12,445 nucleotides of DNA from an uncultured Bacteroidales bacterium (GTDB taxonomy: Bacteria > Bacteroidota > Bacteroidia > Bacteroidales > Paludibacteraceae), in assembly GCA_946405045.1 (NCBI GenBank), contig CAMJFV010000034.1, forward strand, positions 1-12,445, written 5' to 3'. The notes under the pieces were generated by a model, which saw only the letters and a list, made by a program, of their open reading frames with translations, ran no database searches and was not told the DNA's origin. Both the position numbers and the translations under genes were made by a program. Positions 1-6,531 of the stretch are shown in pieces (within the stretch, counting starts at the first letter, position 1; every line of letters begins with the position of its first letter).

Positions 1-1
1 A

Positions 2-1399
2 CAAATCAAGGTAGACGGTCAGTTCTCTAACGACGAGAAGGATATGTTGGCCGCATTCTATCAGGGAGAGTGTGTCGGTATGGCGAACATGAGCTACGAC
101 AAGACACTGGATATGTGGTATGCGTTGATGACTGTTTATTCTTCAGTCTCTAGATCTCACAATGTTGAGTATCGCATCTGGGATGCAAGCAAGGGACTTA
201 TGTCACGAGCTAATGCAACAGAGTCTACAATGTTTGTAAACAACAGTGTTTTGGGAAGACCAGACAAACCGATTGTATTCTCTAACGATTCGTTGAAGTA
301 TCAGAACATCCAATTGAACAAGGGATGGAACTGGGTTTCATTCAATTTGAAGAACGAAGGAATGTCTGACATGGATACATATCTTGGAAATGGAAACTGG
401 GGTGCTAACAGTTTTGTGAAGAGCAAAAACAAGTCAGCAAACTACTCGTCATCTATGAAAGCATGGGTAAATGAAGGCGTTACTCTTAACAACACTGGCA
501 TGTTCAAGATCTATTCAGAGTATGATCAGACATTGTTTGTATCTGGTTCTGACATAGATTTGGCTTCTACTGAAATCCCTGTAAACGGAAAGTCTTGGAA
601 TTACATTTCTTACTTGCCAACTTACAGCATGACAGTAAAAGAGGCATTGGCTGACTATGAAGCAACTGAGGGTGATGTGATCAAGTCGAACGAAGGATTC
701 GCGATGTATTACGGAAACAATTGGATCGGCTCACTTAAGAGCATGATGCCAAACAGTGGTTACATGTTGAAGAATGCAGGCGACGCTAAGAAGTTCAAGT
801 ATCCTACAACATCATCTTCTTTACGTTCAGCCACTCCTGTTGAACCACAGGCTTCTGACTACGAGATGAACATGAACATCATTGCTTATGTTCCAGAGAA
901 ATTGGATGGAGATATCGTACGTGCAATCGTTGGCGATGTTGAAAATGACGTTGAAGAAATCGAGTTGACAGACGACTACGCTCTTCAATTCATCAATATT
1001 GCAGCTAATGCAGGTGACAACATCCGCTTCACTTTGGAACGTGATGGTGTGACTTACGTTGCTTCTAACCAACTTTCTTTTGTCGGCGATGAAGTTTGTG
1101 GTACTCCAAAGAGTCCAGTGATTCTAAACTTCAATGTTGATGGAATCGGTGATGCTTTGGCAGTTTATCCAAACCCTGTCGAAGACATGTTGAACATAAC
1201 AGGTATGATGAACAAAGCAGAAGATGTAACAATCGAGATCTTTGATCTGACTGGTAAACTTGTTTATTCAACTGAAGAGTCGGGTTCAGACTACAAATTG
1301 GAAGCACTTGTCAACATGACTGAGTTCGCATCAGGTTCATACATGTTGAAGGTGACTCAAAACGGTGAGTCAAAGACATTCAAAATAGTAAAGAAATAA
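2..1399 (+). CDS. T9SS-exported surface/secreted protein, 5' truncated by window edge
   Basis: The reading frame is open from base 2, upstream of the first ATG at 44, so the true start lies left of the window; 465 codons are visible. Order of parts: (a) a module with a D-x-LAAF-x-x-GEC motif (about 2-300); (b) two related units opening with GWNWVSF (323) and SWNYISY (593), each ending in a Gly/Tyr-Leu-Lys-like stretch; (c) a second, diverged copy of module (a) at about 860-1132, ending GTPKSPVIL; (d) a C-terminal sorting domain at 1160-1396 beginning AVYPNP and ending in FKIVKK. Part (d) matches the T9SS type A tail (Por secretion system family), which directs passage across the outer membrane and is normally cleaved on attachment or release. 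Function beyond export is not recognisable and no catalytic motif is seen. It is probably co-transcribed with the lipoprotein 14 nt downstream. Confidence 0.88.
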   Translation, partial: QIKVDGQFSNDEKDMLAAFYQGECVGMANMSYDKTLDMWYALMTVYSSVSRSHNVEYRIWDASKGLMSRANATESTMFVNNSVLGRPDKPIVFSNDSLKYQNIQLNKGWNWVSFNLKNEGMSDMDTYLGNGNWGANSFVKSKNKSANYSSSMKAWVNEGVTLNNTGMFKIYSEYDQTLFVSGSDIDLASTEIPVNGKSWNYISYLPTYSMTVKEALADYEATEGDVIKSNEGFAMYYGNNWIGSLKSMMPNSGYMLKNAGDAKKFKYPTTSSSLRSATPVEPQASDYEMNMNIIAYVPEKLDGDIVRAIVGDVENDVEEIELTDDYALQFINIAANAGDNIRFTLERDGVTYVASNQLSFVGDEVCGTPKSPVILNFNVDGIGDALAVYPNPVEDMLNITGMMNKAEDVTIEIFDLTGKLVYSTEESGSDYKLEALVNMTEFASGSYMLKVTQNGESKTFKIVKK

Positions 1400-1413
1400 A
1401 TTAATTAACGAGA

Positions 1414-2055
1414 ATGAAACATTGGTTGTTTATAATATCAGCCGCTATGTTGTCTTCAGGATTGTTCTCTTGTAGCGACGATCCTGAGGATTACAGCGAC
1501 GATCTTGCAGAAATCAAAAAGATGCAAGGAGATTTGTCTGTCAAGCTCGACTCTCTTTCCAAAGCCCAAAAGGAGTTGGATAAGAAACAAGAGGATTTGA
1601 ATAAGAAGCAAGAGGAGCTCAATAAAAAGGTTGAAGATCCAGAAGGCGGAGAAGAAGGTGGCGAAGGAGGTGAAGAAGGAGGAACTCCAGACACCAGCAC
1701 AGTCTTCAAAAAATTTGAGAATCCAGGTTGGACATCAGTAGCATTTGATGGAGACTTTGCTTATTCAATGACTGTGGTTTACCAACTTCCTTCCGACATG
1801 AAAGGTGATGCCACAAGCAACGACCTCTTTGCTGCATTTGTGGGCGATGAATGTAGAGCAGTAGGAAAATCCATCAATGGAGTTTTTCTATTGACAGTCA
1901 TCGGCACAGGTAATGAGTCAGAGCCAGTAGTATTCCGTTATTGGAATGCCAACACCCAATATATGTATGAATCGTTGGATAAAATCCAATTTACTCCCGA
2001 TTTGACTTATGGTGTTGTGGACAATCCAAAGACTTTCAAGTGTAAGCATTTCTAA
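1414..2055 (+). CDS. Surface lipoprotein with coiled coil and AAFxGDEC module
   Basis: A 213-residue lipoprotein of unknown function. Residues 1-19 form a signal peptide with lipobox LFS-C; Cys20 would be lipidated. It is followed at once by SDDPED, an acidic tract like the lipoprotein export signals of Bacteroidota that send lipoproteins to the outer face of the outer membrane. Residues 27-73 are a charged coiled coil with near-exact heptads (KKQEDLN, KKQEELN), then a Gly/Glu linker (74-93). The C-terminal domain (about 106-209) contains DLFAAFVGDEC and VVFRYWNA and resembles two modules of the preceding T9SS protein. The coiled coil may act as a stalk or oligomeriser holding the module off the surface (inference). 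It sits 14 nt after the T9SS gene and just before a terminator, so it is probably the last gene of that operon. The linker makes an antisense Pro/Ser-rich frame, which is not a gene. Confidence 0.85.
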   Translation: MKHWLFIISAAMLSSGLFSCSDDPEDYSDDLAEIKKMQGDLSVKLDSLSKAQKELDKKQEDLNKKQEELNKKVEDPEGGEEGGEGGEEGGTPDTSTVFKKFENPGWTSVAFDGDFAYSMTVVYQLPSDMKGDATSNDLFAAFVGDECRAVGKSINGVFLLTVIGTGNESEPVVFRYWNANTQYMYESLDKIQFTPDLTYGVVDNPKTFKCKHF

Positions 2056-2081
2056 TGCTTGGACATAGTCAATTTTAATTA

Positions 2082-2108
2082 GGGGCACTCGTAAGAGTGT
2101 CCCTTTTT
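2082..2108 (+). terminator. Rho-independent terminator after lipoprotein gene
   Basis: A 9-bp stem (GGGGCACTC / GAGTGTCCC, one G-U pair) with a GTAA loop is followed by TTTTT. It ends the T9SS-lipoprotein transcript 27 nt after the stop. On the opposite strand the hairpin has no clear T-run, so it is at best a weak stop for the convergent yitT gene. Confidence 0.9.
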
Positions 2109-2170
2109 GTATATTGACAAACTCGTAAAATACAGTTAGCTTGTTTTGACAAATATGATTTAGGATTTCA

Positions 2171-3040
2171 TCATTCCGTCTTCTTTTGAAAGAATCTTCC
2201 TGTAAGGCTTTCCGTATCTATTGTATTGATAAAAGCATTTGGTTCCTCTCTCTTTATGGCTCTGACAATGGAAATATATTGGTCTTTACCGACTACAGAG
2301 TATACAATGGAAGTCTCTTTATGTTCATGAGATCCTTCCGCTTTGATAATCGTGGCTCCGTGATGGCACATAGAATCGATAATTCCACACACTAGTTCAG
2401 GCTGTTTAGTGACAATAAGCAATGTCTCTTTCTGATAATGCTGAAAAAGTATGTGTATCATCTGAGTGGACGCATATTGGAAAATGATGGAATAGAGAGC
2501 CTTATCCCATCCGAAGAGAAGTCCGGCAACAGAAAGGATGACAGCGTTGATACCAAGCACAAAATTCCAAGAATCCACATGCTTCTTTTCAGACATGTAG
2601 ATGGCAATGAAATCTGTACCACCCGACGTCGACTCAACCGACAGACAAATACTGATGGCAACACCATTGATGATACCACCGAAAATTGAGACAAGCAAAA
2701 CATCATCCGTTATTGTATAAGCAGGTATCATATCTGCGAATAGACCGACAAGCAAGATCATCAGACATGAGTATATTGTGAACTTCTTTCCAATAAACTT
2801 GAATCCGATAAATGCAGGAACGGCATTCAGCAGGATGTTGATCGGAGAATAAGGTATGTCCAGATCAAAAAAAAGCTTGAATATACGTTGTATAAGGAGA
2901 GTCAGACCAGTAGCTCCGCCAGGCAGAAGATTGCCTGCCTGCACAAATGTCTTGATGTTGACCGCCATTAGAAGGGCAGCTATAATGATGAAAAGAATCC
3001 TTTTTGAATCCTTCTTCAAATCGAATATTTTTGTTTCCAT
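2171..3040 (-). CDS. YitT family membrane protein (DUF161/DUF2179)
   Basis: A 289-residue integral membrane protein, typical of YitT-family length. It has about five hydrophobic segments (near 13-33, 63-82, 88-108, 113-133, 159-178), with the family's glycine-rich motifs GGATGLTLLI (41-50) and STSGGTDFIA (138-147). A soluble C-terminal DUF2179 domain follows (about 205-283), containing HHGATIIKAEGSH. DUF2179 has a ferredoxin-like fold seen fused to several membrane families and is thought to be regulatory. The transported substrate, if any, is unknown for most members, so no specific function is given. The start is supported by a perfect promoter just upstream. It stands alone: convergent with the lipoprotein gene, and separated from clpB by clpB's terminator. 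Confidence 0.88.
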   Translation of the reverse strand: METKIFDLKKDSKRILFIIIAALLMAVNIKTFVQAGNLLPGGATGLTLLIQRIFKLFFDLDIPYSPINILLNAVPAFIGFKFIGKKFTIYSCLMILLVGLFADMIPAYTITDDVLLVSIFGGIINGVAISICLSVESTSGGTDFIAIYMSEKKHVDSWNFVLGINAVILSVAGLLFGWDKALYSIIFQYASTQMIHILFQHYQKETLLIVTKQPELVCGIIDSMCHHGATIIKAEGSHEHKETSIVYSVVGKDQYISIVRAIKREEPNAFINTIDTESLTGRFFQKKTE

Positions 3041-3060
3041 GCTTATTAAATAAAGGCATA

Positions 3061-3091
3061 CAAAGTTACGATAAAAACATTTGCAACCAAA
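3061..3091 (-). promoter_or_regulatory. Bacteroidota-type promoter for yitT-family gene
   Basis: On the minus strand, TTTG (3091-3088), exactly 19 nt, then TAACTTTG (3068-3061). This is a full match to the Bacteroidota primary-sigma consensus TTTG-N19-TAnnTTTG. Transcription would begin about 3055, leaving a leader of roughly 15 nt before the ATG at 3040. Confidence 0.85.
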
Positions 3092-3194
3092 TCTTACCCT
3101 GAAAGATTGATATTTGATATGTTTCGACGTGAAAAGACATTGAATTTATTGCAAAATAGCGTCTGTTTGATGGACAATTTGAATTGTTCCCAAC

Positions 3195-3229
3195 AAAAAA
3201 GGCTGAATCCAACCACTGGATCCAGCCTT
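3195..3229 (-). terminator. Rho-independent terminator of clpB
   Basis: Read on the minus strand, AAGGCTGGATCCA pairs with TGGATTCAGCCTT (13 bp, one G-U pair) around a 5-nt loop, followed by a run of T (six T from 3200 down to 3195, the first two shared with the stem). On the plus strand the G-U becomes an A-C mismatch, so the hairpin is built for clpB, whose stop is 70 nt upstream. Confidence 0.88.
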
Positions 3230-3298
3230 CTCAACCTTAAATACCAATTGTTTTGATGGCGAATAACGTTGTTTTAATACACGCGTCTTCGTCGATCA

Positions 3299-5884
3299 TT
3301 AATTTTCAAATACCAAGCTTTCGTCGTTTGCGTCAACGATGATAGGTTTCTCCTTGTTTACGCTACCTGCCAACAATTTCTTTGACAATTCATTAAGCAA
3401 GTAACGCTGCAAAACTCTCTTCACCGGACGTGCTCCGAACTCAGGATCGTAGCCCTCAGTTGTGATGAAGTCCATAGCTTTTTGAGTAAGCTGTATATCA
3501 ACATCCACGTCAGCAAGCATCTTCTTGATTTTTGCGACATGCAATCCTACGATCTTACCGATCTCATCCTTGTTAAGTGGAGTGAACATCACAATCTCAT
3601 CGATACGGTTCAAGAACTCTGGTCGGATTGTCACCTTCAACATATCCATTACAGCGTTCTTTGCCGATTCTACAGTCTGCTCTTTATTTTCTGGAGTCAT
3701 CTTCTCAAACTTCTCACGAATCTCATGTGAACCCATATTAGAAGTCATGATGATGATAGTGTTCTTGAAGTCGACGACACGACCTTTGTTGTCAGTCAAT
3801 CGTCCGTCATCCAACACCTGAAGCAAGATATTGAATGTGTCCGGATGGGCTTTCTCAATCTCATCAAACAACACTACGCTGTATGGTTTACGACGAACAG
3901 CCTCTGTCAACTGGCCACCCTCATCGTATCCTACGTATCCCGGAGGCGCTCCGACTAGACGTGAGACAGAATGTTTCTCCTGATACTCACTCATATCGAT
4001 ACGTGTCATCATAGTCTCGTCGTCGAACAAGAACTCAGCCAACGCCTTGCTCAACTCCGTCTTACCGACACCGGTTGTACCAAGGAACAAGAATGAACCG
4101 ATAGGTCTCTTTGGATCAGACAATCCTGCACGTGAACGACGCACCGCATCTGAAATAGCAGCGATCGCATCATCCTGACCTACAATTCTCTTGTGCAACT
4201 CTTCCTCCAAATGAAGAAGTTTCTCACGTTCACTCTGACGCATCTTCGTCACTGGAATTCCCGTCCAACGGCTTACGATGAATGCGATATCATCCTCGTC
4301 GACCTCCTCTTTGATCATTCGGCCCATACCGTTGTCCTCAAGTTGCTTCTCCAACGATTTGATAGCCTCCTCTGAGTCTTTTATCTTACCATAACGAAGT
4401 TCAGCCACAAGAGCATAATCACCCTCTCGCTCAGCCTTCTCCGCTTTGAATTTATAATCCTCGATTTTAGCCTTCTCCGCCTGTACCTGGTTGACAAGTT
4501 CCTTCTCGCTTCCCCATTTAGCCTTCATTGCCGAACATTCGTCTCTCTTCTCTGCAATTTCAGCGTTCAAAGCGGCAAGTTTCTTCTCATCGTTCTCTCT
4601 CTTGATTGCCTCACGCTCAATCTCAAGCTGCATGATGTCACGCTGCAAAGTATCAAGAGCCTCAGGTACAGAATCAATCTGTATACGTAGACGTGAAGCA
4701 GCCTCATCTATCAAGTCGATCGCCTTGTCTGGCAAGAAACGGTCTGTGATATATCGGCTAGAAAGTTCAACAGCAGCGATGATGGCATCGTCCTTGATAC
4801 GCACCTTGTGGTGAGTCTCATATTTTTCTTTCAATCCACGAAGGATAGAGATTGTGCTCTCCTTGTCTGGCTCCTCAACCATAACCTTCTGGAAACGGCG
4901 TTCCAGAGCCTTATCCTTCTCGAAATATTTCTGATATTCATCAAGTGTAGTCGCACCGATAGATCTCAACTCACCACGGGCAAGAGCTGGTTTCAAAATA
5001 TTTGCGGCATCCATAGCACCGTCTCCCTTACCTGCGCCTACCAGAGTATGGATCTCATCAATGAACAGGATGATTTCGCCGTCGGATTTCGACACCTCAT
5101 TGACCACCGATTTCAAACGTTCCTCAAACTCTCCTTTATATTTAGCACCTGCGACAAGAGCACCCATATCCAATGAATACAATTGCTTTGTCTTTAGGTT
5201 TTCAGGCACATCACCACGCACTATTCTGTGAGCAAGTCCCTCAGCTATCGCTGTCTTACCTGTACCTGGCTCACCGATAAGAATAGGATTGTTTTTAGTA
5301 CGACGTGAAAGAATCTGAAGCACACGTCGGATCTCTTCATCACGGCCAATCACCGGATCAAGTTTACCTGAACGCGCACGCTCATTCAAATTTATTGCGA
5401 ATCTTTCAAGAGCCTGGTATGATTCCTCCGCACTATCTGATTTTACACTATTTCCTTTTCTCAATTCCTTAATTGCCTTTGCAGTGTCTTCAGCAGTCAT
5501 GCCGAATTTCTTCAACACAATCGCCGCAGCACAATCAGTGTTTAGCAAACCAAGGATCATATATTCCACTGTGACGAAATCATCGCCAGCCTCACGGCTC
5601 AAAGTTTCCGCCTTAAACAGCATTTCATTAGTCATGTGGCTGAAATATGGTTCACCGCCTCTGACTTTTGGTCCCTGATCCACCATTCTATCTATAGCCA
5701 ACGCAATATTTTTAGCATTAGCTCCGGTTTTACTCATCAGGAAGTTTACAATATTATCGCTCACTTTGAGAGCCGCCTTGAATATATGTTCCGGTTCGAT
5801 AACTTGTTGACCGGAGATTTGCACTATTTTAATAGATTCCTTAACGACTTCTTGTGCTTTTAATGTGAAATTCTTAAAATCCAT
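3299..5884 (-). CDS. clpB: ATP-dependent chaperone/disaggregase ClpB
   Basis: An 861-residue, full-length Hsp100 AAA+ protein. ClpB forms cytoplasmic hexamers that thread aggregated proteins through a central pore together with DnaK/DnaJ/GrpE. Domain order: Clp N-domain (about 1-145); NBD1 with Walker A GEPGTGKT (204-211), pore loop around GAKYKGEFE (Tyr249), Walker B ILFIDEIHT (272-280) and arginine finger LERRFQ (328-332); coiled-coil M-domain (about 405-530, Glu/Lys-rich), which separates ClpB from ClpA; NBD2 with Walker A GTTGVGKT (602-609), pore loop GAPPGYVGYDEGG (645-657), Walker B VLFDEIEKAH (671-680) and RPEFLNRIDE (754-763); then the small C-terminal domain with FGARPVKR. The start gives a complete N-domain. 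It is monocistronic, with its own terminator and a sigma-54-like element upstream. No truncation or lost catalytic residue was seen. Confidence 0.98.
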   Translation of the reverse strand: MDFKNFTLKAQEVVKESIKIVQISGQQVIEPEHIFKAALKVSDNIVNFLMSKTGANAKNIALAIDRMVDQGPKVRGGEPYFSHMTNEMLFKAETLSREAGDDFVTVEYMILGLLNTDCAAAIVLKKFGMTAEDTAKAIKELRKGNSVKSDSAEESYQALERFAINLNERARSGKLDPVIGRDEEIRRVLQILSRRTKNNPILIGEPGTGKTAIAEGLAHRIVRGDVPENLKTKQLYSLDMGALVAGAKYKGEFEERLKSVVNEVSKSDGEIILFIDEIHTLVGAGKGDGAMDAANILKPALARGELRSIGATTLDEYQKYFEKDKALERRFQKVMVEEPDKESTISILRGLKEKYETHHKVRIKDDAIIAAVELSSRYITDRFLPDKAIDLIDEAASRLRIQIDSVPEALDTLQRDIMQLEIEREAIKRENDEKKLAALNAEIAEKRDECSAMKAKWGSEKELVNQVQAEKAKIEDYKFKAEKAEREGDYALVAELRYGKIKDSEEAIKSLEKQLEDNGMGRMIKEEVDEDDIAFIVSRWTGIPVTKMRQSEREKLLHLEEELHKRIVGQDDAIAAISDAVRRSRAGLSDPKRPIGSFLFLGTTGVGKTELSKALAEFLFDDETMMTRIDMSEYQEKHSVSRLVGAPPGYVGYDEGGQLTEAVRRKPYSVVLFDEIEKAHPDTFNILLQVLDDGRLTDNKGRVVDFKNTIIIMTSNMGSHEIREKFEKMTPENKEQTVESAKNAVMDMLKVTIRPEFLNRIDEIVMFTPLNKDEIGKIVGLHVAKIKKMLADVDVDIQLTQKAMDFITTEGYDPEFGARPVKRVLQRYLLNELSKKLLAGSVNKEKPIIVDANDESLVFEN

Positions 5885-5932
5885 AATCGTCAGTTTTTAG
5901 AGTTATACATTAATATCGTTACACCAGAGAAT

Positions 5933-5949
5933 GTTCAAAATGCGTGCCA
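5933..5949 (-). promoter_or_regulatory. Candidate sigma-54 (-24/-12) promoter of clpB
   Basis: On the minus strand the sequence is TGGCACG-CATT-TTGAAC. This fits the RpoN consensus TGGCACG-N4-TTGCW with correct GG-N10-G spacing; the only departure is A for C in the -12 GC. Transcription would start near 5924, giving a leader of about 40 nt before the clpB ATG. No TAnnTTTG box was found between here and the start codon. A match by eye to one element remains tentative. Confidence 0.45.
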
Positions 5950-6117
5950 GCATAAAAAATAAGAAGAAAATAATTGCAAACATGACAGAAAGTCCATTTT
6001 GCATGTCCTTTTTGGCTTATTATGCGACATTTTGGCAGAATAGCCATAGCTTTATACCTGTACGATTATACGTCAGCAAAAGAAAATCATAATAAATTCA
6101 TAAAAACCACGAAAACA

Positions 6118-6148
6118 TTTGCAAATATCAAAAAAAGCCGTACCTTTG
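6118..6148 (+). promoter_or_regulatory. Promoter of the tRNA-Lys/tRNA-Ser unit
   Basis: TTTG (6118-6121), exactly 19 nt, then TACCTTTG (6141-6148): a complete match to TTTG-N19-TAnnTTTG. Initiation near 6155 leaves a leader of about 20 nt before tRNA-Lys. Confidence 0.88.
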
Positions 6149-6177
6149 CATCGTTTTTGAAAAACGACCAAAAAAAT

Positions 6178-6250
6178 GGATCGGTAGCTCAGTTGGTAGA
6201 GCAACAGACTCTTAATCTGTGGGTCGTGGGTTCGACCCCCACCCGGTTCA
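6178..6250 (+). tRNA. tRNA-Lys (anticodon CUU)
   Basis: A 73-nt cloverleaf. The acceptor GGATCGG (6178-6184) pairs with CCGGTTC (6243-6249), including two G-U pairs, with discriminator A6250. The D-arm contains AGTTGGTAGAGC. The anticodon stem ACAGA/TCTGT encloses loop CTCTTAA with anticodon CTT at 6211-6213. The T-arm is GTGGG-TTCGACC-CCCAC. The 3' CCA is not encoded, so it must be added after transcription. It decodes AAG. Confidence 0.96.
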
Positions 6251-6269
6251 CTAAAGGGACGAAAGTCTT

Positions 6270-6356
6270 GGAGAGATGTCAGAGTGGTCGAATGAGCCGG
6301 TCTTGAAAACCGGTGTACTCGTAAGGGTACCGGGGGTTCGAATCCCTCTCTCTCCG
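6270..6356 (+). tRNA. tRNA-Ser (anticodon UGA)
   Basis: An 87-nt class II tRNA. Acceptor GGAGAGA (6270-6276) pairs with TCTCTCC (6349-6355), with discriminator G6356. The anticodon stem CCGGT/ACCGG encloses CTTGAAA, with anticodon TGA at 6304-6306. The long variable arm (6314-6331) forms a 6-bp stem GTACTC/GGGTAC with a GTAA loop, as expected for tRNA-Ser. The T-loop is TTCGAAT. CCA is not encoded. It lies 19 nt after tRNA-Lys, so the two are probably processed from one transcript. Confidence 0.96.
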
Positions 6357-6359
6357 CTG

Positions 6360-6385
6360 AAGCTTGTTTAACACAAGCTTTTTTT
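6360..6385 (+). terminator. Rho-independent terminator of tRNA unit
   Basis: A perfect 8-bp stem AAGCTTGT/ACAAGCTT with a 5-nt loop is followed by TTTTT, beginning 4 nt after the end of tRNA-Ser. Confidence 0.93.
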
Positions 6386-6412
6386 GTTTTAAACCATTTT
6401 ATAATCTGAACC

Positions 6413-6433
6413 GACAATATAAGAACTATTGTC
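6413..6433 (+). promoter_or_regulatory. Inverted repeat GACAATA-N7-TATTGTC
   Basis: Two perfect 7-bp arms separated by 7 nt lie between the tRNA terminator and the hemerythrin-LuxR gene, centred about 50 nt upstream of the 18-bp palindrome. There is no T-run after it, so it is not a terminator. It may be a second protein-binding site for the downstream promoter; the binding protein is unknown. Confidence 0.35.
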
Positions 6434-6464
6434 AATGATTCCAACAACAAAGGCTCAAAATCAA

Positions 6465-6482
6465 ATACCCAAATTTGGGTAT
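6465..6482 (+). promoter_or_regulatory. 18-bp perfect palindrome, candidate operator
   Basis: ATACCCAAATTTGGGTAT equals its own reverse complement over all 18 bases. It ends 22 nt before the -7 box at 6505 and is centred at roughly -45 from the expected start of transcription, where an activator dimer commonly sits. With no spacer loop and no T-run it is not a terminator. The binding protein could be the downstream LuxR-type product itself or a Crp/Fnr-type regulator; the sequence does not decide. Confidence 0.6.
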
Positions 6483-6504
6483 CATATAATTTTCCGAAAA
6501 CCGC

Positions 6505-6512
6505 TATCTTTG
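6505..6512 (+). promoter_or_regulatory. -7 box of the hemerythrin-LuxR gene
   Basis: TATCTTTG fits TAnnTTTG and lies 19 nt before the ATG. At the expected -33 position (6482-6485) the sequence is TCAT, not TTTG, unlike the three perfect promoters in this window. A missing -33 box beside a palindrome suggests dependence on an activator. Confidence 0.65.
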
Positions 6513-6531
6513 CATAAAAATAAAGTGGATT

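Noticed and set aside
1491..1709. Minus-strand Ser/Pro-rich frame
   Set aside because: It is the shadow of the coiled coil and Gly/Glu linker of the lipoprotein.
3173..3192. CAATT-TG-AATTG inverted repeat between yitT and clpB
   Set aside because: The arms are short and A/T-rich, not placed near a promoter, and overlap the lead-in to the clpB terminator; likely chance.
5885..5960. CIRCE-type heat-shock operator before clpB
   Set aside because: No TTAGCACTC-N9-GAGTGCTAA inverted repeat is present.
6073..6450. Minus-strand frame with a GFEPP-type sequence
   Set aside because: It is the antisense of the tRNA-Lys and tRNA-Ser genes, a familiar spurious translation, and not a protein gene.
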